From the NCBI GenBank assembly GCA_020848515.1, contig JADLIA010000016.1, forward strand, positions 1-35,066: a DNA stretch of 35,066 nt. The letters are read 5' to 3'. The stretch comes from Rubrivivax sp. (lineage in GTDB: Bacteria > Pseudomonadota > Gammaproteobacteria > Burkholderiales > Burkholderiaceae_C). The notes under the pieces are model-generated. The model ran no database searches. It was not told where the DNA came from and was given only the letters and a program-made list of their open reading frames with translations. Of the stretch, positions 17,548 through 27,131 are shown one piece after another; the first letter of the stretch is position 1, and each line of letters starts with the position of its first letter. Both the position numbers and the translations under genes were made by a program.

Positions 17548-17637
17548 TGGCGGAGAGGGAGGGATTCGAACCCTCGATACGGTAAACCGTATACCGGATT
17601 TCGAGTCCGGCGCATTCGACCACTCTGCCACCTCTCC
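17548..17637 (-). tRNA. tRNA-Ser(CGA)
   Basis: The minus strand folds as a class II tRNA of 90 nt: acceptor GGAGAGG with CCTCTCC, anticodon stem CCGGA/TCCGG with loop CTCGAAA (anticodon CGA), a long variable arm TACGG-TTTA-CCGTA typical of tRNA-Ser, and T-arm GAGGG-TTCGAAT-CCCTC. The discriminator is G and the CCA end is encoded. It decodes UCG. It sits 46 bp downstream of serS, the synthetase that charges it, on the same strand. Confidence 0.96.
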
Positions 17638-17683
17638 TGCTTCGTGTCGAAAGGCAGATTCTAGCAGGTGCCGCGCACCCGCC

Positions 17684-19103
<1,420 letters not shown>

Positions 19104-19106
<3 letters not shown>

Positions 19107-20150
19107 GCGCAGATGCGCGAGACCGTCTTCGCTGGCGCTGTCGAGCTTGAGGCCCTTGGGCAAGGGAAATTTCATGGTTTCCTCGATGCCGGCGAGCTGG
19201 CGCACGGACACCGCCCCCAGCGCGCGCAGCCGCTCGATCACCTGGCGCACCAGCACGTCCGGCGCCGAGGCGCCGGCCGTCAGGCCGATGCGCGCGCGGC
19301 CCTGCACCCATTCGGGCTTCAGGTCGTCGGCGCTGTCGACCATGTGGGCGGCGGTGCCGAGCTTGAGCGCCACCTCGCGCAGGCGGTTGCTGTTGCTGCT
19401 GGTGGGGCTGCCGACCACGATCACCACGTCCACTTCGCGCGACAGCAGCTTGACCGCGTCCTGCCGATTCTGGGTGGCGTAGCAGATGTCCTGCTGCTTG
19501 GGCTCGCGCACCATGGGAAAGCGCGCCTTCACGGCGGCGGTGATTTCGGCCGCGTCGTCCACGCTCAGCGTGGTCTGGGTCACCACCGCCAGGCGCTCGG
19601 TCTGCGTCGGCCGGATGCGTGCCACGTCCTGCACCTCCTCGACCAGGTGGATGCCGCCGGGCAACTGGCCCATGGTGCCTTCCACCTCCGGGTGGCCCTT
19701 GTGGCCGATCATGATGAATTCGTAGCCCTCGCGGTGCAGCTTGGCGACTTCGACATGCACCTTGCTGACCAGCGGGCAGGTGGCGTCGAACACGCGAAAG
19801 CCCCGCGCCTGGGCCTCGCGCTCGACCGCCTTGGGCACGCCGTGCGCGCTGAACACCAGCGTGGCGCCGGGCGGCACCTCGGCCAGCTCTTCGATGAAGA
19901 TCGCGCCCTTGGCCTTGAGGTCATTGACGACGTAGGTGTTGTGCACGATCTCGTGGCGCACGTAGATGGGCGCGCCGAACTTGACCAGCGCGCGTTCGAC
20001 GATTTCGATGGCGCGGTCCACTCCGGCGCAAAAGCCGCGCGGCTCGGCCAGCAGGATGTGGGCGTCGACCGGCGGCGCCGCGGCAGCCTCGCCGTCCGCA
20101 GCGGCGGCCTTGCGCGTGATGGTGATGGAGCGGCCGTGGGACTGCGGCAT
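19104..20150 (-). CDS. ispH: HMBPP reductase
   Basis: The 348-residue iron-sulfur enzyme makes IPP and DMAPP from HMBPP in the last step of the MEP isoprenoid pathway. The three cluster Cys are present in [13 protein letters not shown] (Cys41), [12 protein letters not shown] and [10 protein letters not shown], as are the substrate His residues ([18 protein letters not shown]). The first 30 residues are an Ala-rich extension before the conserved [13 protein letters not shown] 20150 shares its A with the fkpB stop in a TGATG overlap, which supports this start and indicates translational coupling. A palindromic repeat with terminator-like form begins at its stop. Confidence 0.96.
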
Positions 20151-20593
20151 CACAGGATCCCGATCACCTGGACCTCGAAGGTCACCGGCTGGCCGGCCAG
20201 CGGGTGGTTGAAGTCCAGCCGCAGCGCGCCATCGTCGCGCACCGCCTGCACCACGGCGCCGAACTGACCCTGACCATCGGGCGTGGGCAACTGGATCACG
20301 TCGCCCACGGCGTAGCGCTCCTGCGGGTCGCCCAGCTCGTCCAGATCCTGGCGTGCCAGCCACTGGATCATGTCCGGGCTGCGCTCGCCAAAGGCCTCGC
20401 CGGCGGGCAGCTCGAACGTGGCGCGCGCGCCCTCGGCCAGGCCGATCAGGCGCTGCTCGATCGCCGGCGAGAGCTCGCCCGCGCCCAGCGACAGCGTGGC
20501 CGGCGGCCCGCCGAAGGTGTTGATCACGTCGCCCTGCGGGCCCGACAGGCGATAGTGCAGGGTCAGAAAGGCGCCTGGCTCGACAGTGCTCAT
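20150..20593 (-). CDS. fkpB: FKBP-type peptidyl-prolyl isomerase, SlpA/FkpB type
   Basis: The 147-residue protein matches the SlpA branch: [19 protein letters not shown], then [23 protein letters not shown], with the inserted-in-flap chaperone domain, ending in [20 protein letters not shown]. It is expected to speed proline isomerisation and help protein folding in the cytoplasm. The fkpB-ispH pairing is conserved in many proteobacteria; here the genes overlap by one base (TGATG). The start at 20593 is 56 bp from the divergent radC start. Confidence 0.92.
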   Translation of the reverse strand: MSTVEPGAFLTLHYRLSGPQGDVINTFGGPPATLSLGAGELSPAIEQRLIGLAEGARATFELPAGEAFGERSPDMIQWLARQDLDELGDPQERYAVGDVIQLPTPDGQGQFGAVVQAVRDDGALRLDFNHPLAGQPVTFEVQVIGIL

Positions 20594-20649
20594 GGATGTG
20601 TCCCGATAAACTGCCCCGATTCTAGAAAACCCCCGCCCCCGGACCCCGC

Positions 20650-21327
20650 ATGTCGCTCAAAGACCTTCCCGCCGACGCGCGCCCGCGCGAAAAGCTACTG
20701 GCGCGCGGCGCCGCTGCGCTGAGTGACGCCGAGCTGCTGGCGCTGCTGCTGCGCACCGGCACCGCGGGGCGCGGCGTGCTGCAGATGGCGCAGGAGCTGC
20801 TGGACCGGTTTGGCGGCATCGCCGGCCTGCTGCACGCCAGCGCCGACGACCTGGGGCGCTTCAAGGGCCTGGGCGGCAGCGCCAAGCGGGCCGAGCTGAT
20901 CGCCGTGCTCGAGCTGGCGCGCCGCGCGCTGGCCGAGCAGCTCAAGGAAAAACCGGCTCTGGACAGCGCCAGCGCCGTCAAGCAGTACCTGCAGCTGCAC
21001 CTGGGGCAACGTCCCCACGAGGTGTTCGCCGCCCTGTTCCTGGACGCGCAGCACCGCTTGGTTGCGCTGGAAGAACTGTTTCGCGGCACGCTGACGCAGA
21101 CCAGCGTCTACCCGCGCGAGGTGGTGCTGCGCGCCCTGCACCACCACGCCGCCGCCGTGGTGCTGGCACACAACCACCCCAGCGGCCAGGTCGCACCCAG
21201 CCGCGCCGACGAGGCGCTGACGCAGACCCTGAAAGCCGCGCTGTCCCTGGTGGACGTGCGCGTGCTCGACCACATCATCGTCGCGCCCGGGCAGGCGCTG
21301 TCGATGGCGGAGCAGGGGTTGCTGTGA
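20650..21327 (+). CDS. radC: RadC family protein (JAB/MPN domain)
   Basis: The 225-residue protein has an N-terminal helix-hairpin-helix-like part ([20 protein letters not shown]) and a C-terminal JAB/MPN domain with the metal motif [14 protein letters not shown]. The family was named for a supposed DNA-repair role that was later withdrawn for E. coli RadC; its true function is unknown. Length is typical. It is divergent from fkpB across 56 bp and overlaps the Smr gene by 4 bp, suggesting joint expression. Confidence 0.93.
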   Translation: MSLKDLPADARPREKLLARGAAALSDAELLALLLRTGTAGRGVLQMAQELLDRFGGIAGLLHASADDLGRFKGLGGSAKRAELIAVLELARRALAEQLKEKPALDSASAVKQYLQLHLGQRPHEVFAALFLDAQHRLVALEELFRGTLTQTSVYPREVVLRALHHHAAAVVLAHNHPSGQVAPSRADEALTQTLKAALSLVDVRVLDHIIVAPGQALSMAEQGLL

Positions 21328-21965
21328 AAGCTCGCTCCCTGCAGGATCTGAAGCAGCTGCGCACCCAGCTGGCCGAGCGCGAGGCGCGCGCGGCGCAGGC
21401 GCAGGCCGAGCGCGCCGCGGCGCAGCAGCGCGCCCGCGCCGACCAGGACCTGTTTGCCCGCGCCATCGGCGCCACGCAGCCGCTGCCTGCGCATGGCCGG
21501 GTGGTGCACGCGCCGCCCGCGGTGGCGCCCGAGCCGCGTCAGCGCCAGCGCGACGAGCAGGCGGTGCTGCGCGAATCGATCTCCGACGAGTTCGATACCA
21601 GCACCCTGCTGCACACCGACGAGCACCTGAGCTTTCGCCGTCCCGGGATTGGCCCCGATGTGGCGGCCAAGCTGCGCCGCGGCCACTGGGCGGTGCAGGG
21701 TGAGATCGACCTGCACGGGCTGCGCACCGACGAGGCGCGCGAGGCGCTGGCGCAGTTCTTGCGCGAGGCCCAGCGCGCCGGACTACGCTGCGTACGCGTG
21801 GTGCATGGCAAGGGTCTGGGCTCGCCCGGCCGCACGCCGGTGCTCAAGGCCAAGGTGCAGGTCTGGCTGGTGCAAAAGGCCGAAGTGCTGGCCTTCGTGC
21901 AGGCCAAGCCGCTGGAAGGCGGCGCGGGGGCGCTGCTGGTGCTGCTGGCCGCCTCCATCCGTTGA
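21324..21965 (+). CDS. Smr-domain protein
   Basis: The 213-residue protein has an N-terminal charged helical region (about 1-50, rich in Gln, Arg and Ala, probably coiled coil), a middle linker, and a C-terminal Smr domain: [17 protein letters not shown] with the LDLHG-type motif, [16 protein letters not shown] with the HGxG motif, then [14 protein letters not shown]. Smr domains are nucleases or RNA/DNA binders linked in SmrB to cleavage of mRNA on collided ribosomes. The start is a GTG at 21324 overlapping the radC stop (GTGA), which favours it. The 185-bp gap downstream holds a palindromic repeat. Confidence 0.87.
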   Translation: MKARSLQDLKQLRTQLAEREARAAQAQAERAAAQQRARADQDLFARAIGATQPLPAHGRVVHAPPAVAPEPRQRQRDEQAVLRESISDEFDTSTLLHTDEHLSFRRPGIGPDVAAKLRRGHWAVQGEIDLHGLRTDEAREALAQFLREAQRAGLRCVRVVHGKGLGSPGRTPVLKAKVQVWLVQKAEVLAFVQAKPLEGGAGALLVLLAASIR

Positions 21966-22100
21966 CGGTTCACCGTCCCACGGGGCTGGCGATCGTCAGG
22001 CGCGTTCAGCAGGCCCGCAAGCAGGAGCAACGCCGCATGGCGCGGCGAGCGCGGTGTGGGTTGTCGGGATGCACGGCAAGCCGCTGGACCATGAACGGCG

Positions 22101-22159
22101 TTCACTATGATTTCAGGAGCTGCTGGCGCTTGCCAGACAAGCGCAAAAGCCTAGTGAAT
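22101..22159 (+). repeat. palindromic repeat copy 5
   Basis: It reads GGAGCTGCTGGCGCTTGCCA then GACAAGCGCAAAAGCC. GCGCTTG and CAAGCGC form a perfect 7-bp stem. Its right edge touches the stop codon of the convergent PHP gene (22151-22153). It lies between the ends of two convergent genes. Confidence 0.8.
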
Positions 22160-23005
22160 ACGGTTTGCCAGCAAGGTCCAGACGGGTGTCAGGTCAGCCG
22201 GCAACGGTGGCAGTTGGCCGAGGTCGGTGTGGCTCTCGTCGGGGCTGTGGAAGTCGCTGCCGCGCGAGGCGGCCAGACCGAATTCGCGTGCCATGGCGGC
22301 GTACCTGGCGGCTTCGGCGGCGGTGTGGCTGCCGGTGATGACTTCCACCGCCTGCCCGCCATGCTGCTTGAACTCCGAGAACAGCGCGTATTCGACGGTC
22401 GGCGAGATGTCGTAGCGCGCCGGGTGGGCGATCACCGCCACGCCGCCGCTCTGGGTGATCCAGCGCACGGCGTCGCCCAGTCGGGCCCAGCGGTGCGGCA
22501 CGTAGCCGGGCTTTCCCTCGACCAGGTAGCGGCGAAACACCTCGGCGGTGTCGCGGCAGACGCCGGTTTCGACCAGAAAGCGCGCGAAATGCGTGCGCGA
22601 GATCAGGCGCGGGTTGCCGACGTACCTGAGCGCACCCTCGTAGGCGCCGGCTATGCCCACGCGGGCCAGCTGCTCGCCCATCTCGACGGCGCGCGGGCCG
22701 CGGCCGTCGCGCGTGTCGGCCAGGCCTTCGGCCAGTCGTGGGTCGGTGTGGTCGAAGCCCAGACCGACGATGTGCACCGTCTCGTCGGCAAAGGTGACCG
22801 ACACTTCCACCCCGGTCAGGTAGCGCAGCCCCTCGGCGCGTGCCGCCTCCAGCGCGCGCTGCTGGCCACCGACTTCGTCGTGGTCGGTCAGCGACCACAG
22901 ATCCACGCCGTTGGCGCGCGCACGCGCGGCCAGTTGTTCGGGCGTCAGCGTGCCGTCGGAAACGACGGAATGGCAGTGCAGGTCGGCGTTGTGCGGAAAG
23001 CTCAC
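22151..23005 (-). CDS. PHP-domain phosphoesterase (RNase AM/YciV type)
   Basis: The 284-residue protein has the PHP metal motifs DLHCHSVVSDG (His10, His12, Asp17), SLTDHDEVGG, GVEVSV, VIAHPAR and GSDFHSP, which build a trinuclear metal site. Close relatives are E. coli RNase AM (YciV), a 5'-3' exonuclease that trims rRNA 5' ends, and nucleoside 3',5'-bisphosphate phosphatases. It is likely to do one of these in the cytoplasm. Length matches YciV. It follows the amidase gene by 64 bp on the same strand. Confidence 0.9.
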   Translation of the reverse strand: MSFPHNADLHCHSVVSDGTLTPEQLAARARANGVDLWSLTDHDEVGGQQRALEAARAEGLRYLTGVEVSVTFADETVHIVGLGFDHTDPRLAEGLADTRDGRGPRAVEMGEQLARVGIAGAYEGALRYVGNPRLISRTHFARFLVETGVCRDTAEVFRRYLVEGKPGYVPHRWARLGDAVRWITQSGGVAVIAHPARYDISPTVEYALFSEFKQHGGQAVEVITGSHTAAEAARYAAMAREFGLAASRGSDFHSPDESHTDLGQLPPLPADLTPVWTLLANRIH

Positions 23006-23069
23006 GCCGTCGATTCTACGAAGGCGGGCAAGACGGCGTCGCCGGCGGGGTGTTGGCCAGCGCGGAGCT

Positions 23070-24494
23070 TCAGGGCGCCGGCGGCGCGGGCCAGGGGCGC
23101 TGCGGCCCGCGCAACTGCTCGAAGGCGCGCGCCAGTTGCAGCACGCCCAGGTCGTCGAAGCGCTGGCCGGCGATCTGCAGGCCGATCGGCAGCATGGCGC
23201 CCGGCGTGGCGGGCGACGCCATGTAGCCGCAGTTGATCGAGATGGCCGGCTGCTCGCCCATGTTGAAGGGCACGGTGAAGCCGATGTGCTCCAGCCCGCG
23301 CAGCGGGTCGTTGGTGGGCGAAGGCCATTCGGCCGGCGCCGGTGCGTTGGGCGAAACCGGCGAGATCAGGTAGTCCAGCCCCTGCATGGCCTGGCTGGTG
23401 GCCACGCGCGTGGCGTGGGTGGCGGCGTAGGCACGAAACAGGTCGGCGCCGCTCATGCCGCGCGCGCTTTCGGCCCAGTCGCGGATCACCGGCAGCACGC
23501 TGGCGCGCGCCGGCGCGCTCAGCGCGTCCAGATCGAGCAGCGAGCGCATGCGCCAGAAGTGGTCCAGCCCGGCCAGCAGCTCGGGCGTCATGAAGGGTGC
23601 CCACGGCGTGACGATGGCGCCCTGCCCTTCGAGCAGCCGGGCGGCCTGTTCGACGGCGGCGCGAATGGCCGGCTCCACCGGCAGGCCGCAGCCGGCTTGC
23701 AGCAGCAGGCCGATGCGCAGGCCCTTGAGCGGCTTGTCCTGGCGCCAGGCCAGCGACCAGTCGATGGCCTGCGGCGGCAGGCTCATGCAGTCGCGCGCGT
23801 CGGGCTGGCTGAGCACCTGCATCAGCAGCGCCGCGTCCTGCACGCTGCGCGTCATGGGGCCGGCGGCGCGGCCCATGTAGGGCGGATCGATCGGCACCCG
23901 GCCCAGGCTGGGCTTGAGGCCGACGATGCCGCACCAGGCGGCCGGCAGGCGGATCGAACCGCCGATGTCGGTGCCCAGGTGCAGCGGCCCGTAGCCGGCG
24001 GCGGCACCGGCACCGGCACCGGCGCTGGAGCCACCCGGCGTCAGCGCCAGGTCCCACGGATTGCGCGACAGCCGGTGGAAGGTGGACAGGCCCGAGGACA
24101 GCATGCCGTAGTCGGGCATGGTGGTCTTGCACAGGAGGATGGCGCCGGCTTCGCGCAGGCGCGCGGCCGGTGGTGCGTCGGCGGTTGCCGGCAGCAGGGG
24201 CACGGCGCGCGTGCCCAGCGGCACCGGGTCGCCGGCGGTGGCGATGTTGTCCTTGATGGTGACCGGCACGCCGTCCAGCGCGCCGCAGGGCTCGCCGCGC
24301 CGCCAGCGCGCCTCGGACGCACGCGCCTGCGCGCGCACCGCGTCGGGCCGCAGCAGCCAGCTGGCGGCGATGTGCGGCTCCCAGCGTTCGACGTGGTGCA
24401 GCACGCTGTCCAGCACGTCGACCGGCGAGAAGTGGCGCGCCCGGTAGCCCGCCAGCAGCGCGTGTGCGGACAGATCGTGCAACGGTTCGGTCAT
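23070..24494 (-). CDS. amidase signature family enzyme
   Basis: The 474-residue enzyme has the Ser-cisSer-Lys triad of the amidase signature family: Lys81 (PVTIKDN), Ser156 (TPGGSSAGAG) and nucleophile Ser180 (DIGGSIRLPAAWCG), spaced 75 and 24 residues apart as in the family. It hydrolyses an amide bond; the substrate cannot be read. There is no signal peptide, so it is cytoplasmic. It lies downstream of the peptide ABC genes and might process an imported amide, but a terminator-like repeat separates them. ATG 24494 is preferred over an in-frame TTG at 24506 inside the repeat; no good ribosome site precedes either. Confidence 0.9.
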   Translation of the reverse strand: MTEPLHDLSAHALLAGYRARHFSPVDVLDSVLHHVERWEPHIAASWLLRPDAVRAQARASEARWRRGEPCGALDGVPVTIKDNIATAGDPVPLGTRAVPLLPATADAPPAARLREAGAILLCKTTMPDYGMLSSGLSTFHRLSRNPWDLALTPGGSSAGAGAGAAAGYGPLHLGTDIGGSIRLPAAWCGIVGLKPSLGRVPIDPPYMGRAAGPMTRSVQDAALLMQVLSQPDARDCMSLPPQAIDWSLAWRQDKPLKGLRIGLLLQAGCGLPVEPAIRAAVEQAARLLEGQGAIVTPWAPFMTPELLAGLDHFWRMRSLLDLDALSAPARASVLPVIRDWAESARGMSGADLFRAYAATHATRVATSQAMQGLDYLISPVSPNAPAPAEWPSPTNDPLRGLEHIGFTVPFNMGEQPAISINCGYMASPATPGAMLPIGLQIAGQRFDDLGVLQLARAFEQLRGPQRPWPAPPAP

Positions 24495-24500
24495 TCTGAA

Positions 24501-24566
24501 GTTCAAGCAAAAAGAGCCGCTGGCGCTTATCCAGTGTGCGCCAGCAGCTCCATATTTAATAGCAAA
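24501..24566 (-). repeat. palindromic repeat copy 6, forms an intrinsic terminator
   Basis: This copy fills the 75-bp gap between the substrate-binding protein and amidase genes. On the minus strand the arms GAGCTGCTGGCGC and GCGCCAGCGGCTC make a 13-bp stem with one G-T pair around an 11-nt loop. It is the best-formed hairpin of the family. Confidence 0.85.
24509..24550 (-). terminator. repeat-borne terminator after substrate-binding protein
   Basis: The 13-bp stem (24538-24550 with 24514-24526) is followed directly by five T on the minus strand (24509-24513), 20 bases after the stop of the substrate-binding protein. It meets the usual criteria for intrinsic termination and would limit transcription into the amidase gene. 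Confidence 0.75.
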
Positions 24567-24569
24567 CGT

Positions 24570-26057
24570 TCAACCCCAGCTGAGTGACGAGAGGTCGTTG
24601 ACGAAGATCGGCGATTCCTTCCACAGGCCCTGCACGCGCTTGTTGGCCACCGTCACGCCCTGCGGCTGGAACAGCCAGGCCAGCACGGCGTCGTTGGCCA
24701 GCAGCTTCTGCAGATCGCCCAGCAGCTTGTTGCGCTCGGCGGCGGTGGGGGTGTTCTTGATCCGGGTGTAGAGCTCGTTGAACTTCGGGTTCTGGTAGCC
24801 CCAGTAATAGTCGGGCTTGGCGAAGTTGCCCAGATCGAACGGTTCGACGTGGCTGATGATGGTCAGGTCGTAATTCTTGGGGCCGCCGAAGGTGTTGGAC
24901 AGCCACTGCGCCCATTCCACCGACTGCACCTTGGCGGTGATGCCGATCTTGGCCAGCTGGGCCACGATCACTTCGCCACCCTGACGTGCGTAGGACGGCG
25001 GCGGCAGCACCAGCGACAGCTCCAGCGGCGTGGTGACGCCGGCTTCCTTGAGCAGGGCCTTGGCCTTTTCCGGGTCGTAGGGGTTGATGCCGGTGGTGTC
25101 GACGTAGCCGGGCGCACCGGGCACGTAGTGGCTGCCGATGGGCACGCCGTAGCCGTCGGCGGCGCCGGCGATGACGGCCTTGCGGTCGATCGCCATGCTG
25201 ATGGCACGCCGCACGCGCACGTCGTTGAGCGGCTTGCGGGCGTTGTTGATGGCCAGCACGGTCTTGGCGCGCGAGCCGGTGATGAGGGTCTGCAGGCGCG
25301 GGTTGGCCTTGAACTGCGACGCGCCGCGCGGGGCCACGCGCGGGAAGGCGTCGACGTCGCCGGCCAGCACCGCCGCCACCTGGGCCGCCGGGTCGCTGAT
25401 GAAGCGGAAGGTGGCGCGCTTGATCCGGATGGCGCTGGCGTTGCGAAAGCCGGGCCAGGCCTTGAGGGTGATGGACGAGCCCTTGGCCCAGTTGTCCAGC
25501 TCATAGGGACCGGTGCCCACCGGCCGGGCGTTGTTGCCGTCGGCGCTCTTGGGTTCGACGATGACGGCGGTGGCCTGGCCCATGTAGAACAGGAAGTCCG
25601 GGTCGGGCTCCTTGTTGATGATCACCACGGTGTGCTCGTCGACGGCGCTGACGCTTTCCATGGCGGCGAAGGTGCGCTTGTCCTTGTTGGTGCTCTTGTC
25701 GCCGGCGGCGCGCGTGAAGCTGAAGCGCACCGCCTGGGCGTTGAACGGCTCGCCGTTGCTGAATTTCACGCCCTTGCGCAGATAGAAGGTGATGGTGCGC
25801 AGGTCGGGCGATACCTCCCAGCGCTCGGCCAGCAGGGGCGAGACGCTGCCGTCGGGGTTGATCTTGGTGAGCGTCTCCAGGATGTTGTAGTGCACCACCT
25901 CGGCGATGGCCGAGGCGGCGCCGGCCGTCGGGTCCAGCCCCGGCGGCTCCAGCGTCATGCCCAGCACCATGGTGCTCTTGCCGGCCTGGGCCAGCGCCGG
26001 CAGATGGGTGCTGGCGGCCAGCGCGGGCAGGCTGAGGGCGAAGTCGCGGCGTTTCAT
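24570..26057 (-). CDS. peptide ABC transporter substrate-binding protein
   Basis: The 495-residue protein belongs to the SBP_bac_5 family (DppA/OppA/nickel-binding type). Signal sequence MKRRDFALSLPALAAS ends near ALAQA; the RRDF start is Tat-like. Family segments include TLEPPGLDPTAGAASAIAEV, LAERWEVSPDLRTITFYLRK and ARKPLNDVRVRRAISMAIDR. It would capture a peptide or similar solute in the periplasm and deliver it to the permeases encoded upstream. GAGGAGA before ATG 26057 is a good ribosome site. It is the last transporter gene of the cluster, 224 bp after ATPase F; that gap holds no gene. A terminator follows. Confidence 0.92.
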   Translation of the reverse strand: MKRRDFALSLPALAASTHLPALAQAGKSTMVLGMTLEPPGLDPTAGAASAIAEVVHYNILETLTKINPDGSVSPLLAERWEVSPDLRTITFYLRKGVKFSNGEPFNAQAVRFSFTRAAGDKSTNKDKRTFAAMESVSAVDEHTVVIINKEPDPDFLFYMGQATAVIVEPKSADGNNARPVGTGPYELDNWAKGSSITLKAWPGFRNASAIRIKRATFRFISDPAAQVAAVLAGDVDAFPRVAPRGASQFKANPRLQTLITGSRAKTVLAINNARKPLNDVRVRRAISMAIDRKAVIAGAADGYGVPIGSHYVPGAPGYVDTTGINPYDPEKAKALLKEAGVTTPLELSLVLPPPSYARQGGEVIVAQLAKIGITAKVQSVEWAQWLSNTFGGPKNYDLTIISHVEPFDLGNFAKPDYYWGYQNPKFNELYTRIKNTPTAAERNKLLGDLQKLLANDAVLAWLFQPQGVTVANKRVQGLWKESPIFVNDLSSLSWG

Positions 26058-26281
26058 CGGCAGATCTCCTCGAGGTGGATGAAATGGAGGTGCATCGTAG
26101 CGCAGGCGCGGCGGCGCGCGCTCAGAAGGCGGGCGCGCGTCCAGGGTGCCCAAAGGGAGCGCCCCAGCGCCGCCGACCAAGGCGCCAGGCGCGGCCGTCG
26201 CAGGGGCGGCGGCGAACCTTGGCCACGCCGAGCGGGCGTGCCGGGGCGATCACGGCGGGCACGAGGGGCGCAGGCACCTTC

Positions 26282-27100
26282 TCAGACGGCGGCGAGCAGC
26301 GCAGACACGGGCACGGCGTCGAGCAGCTGGCGTGTGTAGGGGTGGCGCGGCTCGCGCAGCACCTGGCGCACCGGGCCATGTTCGACCACCCGGCCGCCCT
26401 GCATCACCGCCACGTCCTGGCACAGGTGGGCCACCACCGCCAGGTCGTGGCTGATGAACAGGAAGGTGACGCCGTGCGCGTCGCGCAGGTCGGCCATCAG
26501 GTTGAGCACCTGCGCCTGCACCGAGACGTCGAGCGCGCTCACCGCTTCGTCGGCCACGATCAGCTTGGGGCGGGTGATCAGGGCGCGCGCGATGGCGATG
26601 CGCTGGCGCTGGCCACCGGAAAACTCGTGCGGGTATTGGTCGAGCGCATCGGCGTGCAGGCCGACGGCGGTGAGCATGGCGGCGGCGCGCTCGCGCTGCT
26701 CGGCGCGGTCGGCGCCTTCGAGCGCGGCGGCCGGCTCGGCCACGGTGCGCCAGATGCGCCGGCGCGGGTCGAGCGAGCCGTAGGGGTCCTGAAACACCAT
26801 CTGGAAGTCGCGCCGCGCCGCGCGCAGCTCATCGGGCGACAGAGCGTGCAGGTCGCGCCCTTGCAGCAGCACCTGGCCGGCGGTGGGGCGCTCGAGTGCC
26901 ATCACCAGGCGCGCCAGCGTGCTCTTGCCGGAACCCGATTCGCCGACGATGCCCAGGCTGCGCCCGGCCGTCACCTGCAGCGACACGCCGCGCAGCGCAT
27001 GCACCTGGCCCGGCGTTCTGAACAGCGACTCGCGCGGCAGCGTGTAGCGCCGCTCGAGCTCACGGGTTTCAAGCAAAAAGTGGTTGTCCCGCTTATCCAT
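26282..27100 (-). CDS. peptide ABC transporter ATPase (DppF type)
   Basis: The 272-residue ATPase has Walker A GESGSGKST (53-61), signature FSGGQRQRIAIARAL, Walker B LIVADEAVSALD and the switch His in LFISHDLAVV. It pairs with ATPase D to power peptide uptake. The first 11 or so residues (MDKRDNHFLLE) come from a palindromic repeat that supplies the start codon; the normal family sequence begins at LLETRELERRY. The ATG shares its A with the stop of the upstream gene (TGATG), so translation is coupled. An in-frame TTG at 27103 is an alternative start. The length is slightly short for DppF, which often has a longer C-terminal tail. Confidence 0.92.
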   Translation of the reverse strand: MDKRDNHFLLETRELERRYTLPRESLFRTPGQVHALRGVSLQVTAGRSLGIVGESGSGKSTLARLVMALERPTAGQVLLQGRDLHALSPDELRAARRDFQMVFQDPYGSLDPRRRIWRTVAEPAAALEGADRAEQRERAAAMLTAVGLHADALDQYPHEFSGGQRQRIAIARALITRPKLIVADEAVSALDVSVQAQVLNLMADLRDAHGVTFLFISHDLAVVAHLCQDVAVMQGGRVVEHGPVRQVLREPRHPYTRQLLDAVPVSALLAAV

Positions 27101-27131
27101 CAAGCGCCACCAGCTATTGATTCAGGAGCAT
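27068..27131 (-). repeat. palindromic repeat copy 7, gene junction in ABC operon
   Basis: The minus strand reads CAATAGCTGGTGGCGCTTGA then TGGATAAGCGGGACAACCAC followed by TTTTTGCTTGAA. The family core and T-run are intact, but the arms are mismatched in the middle, so the hairpin is weak. It codes for the last residues of ATPase D and the first residues of ATPase F and contains the TGATG stop/start overlap. Confidence 0.85.

Noticed and set aside
17548-17637. Genomic island integrated at tRNA-Ser
   Set aside because: No integrase gene and no duplicate of the tRNA 3' end were found on the eptA side; retained only as a weak idea under the remnant finding.
20731-20760. Repeat-like GAGCTGCTGGCGC inside radC
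   Set aside because: It encodes the conserved ELLALLL segment of RadC, and the return arm and flanks of the repeat are absent.
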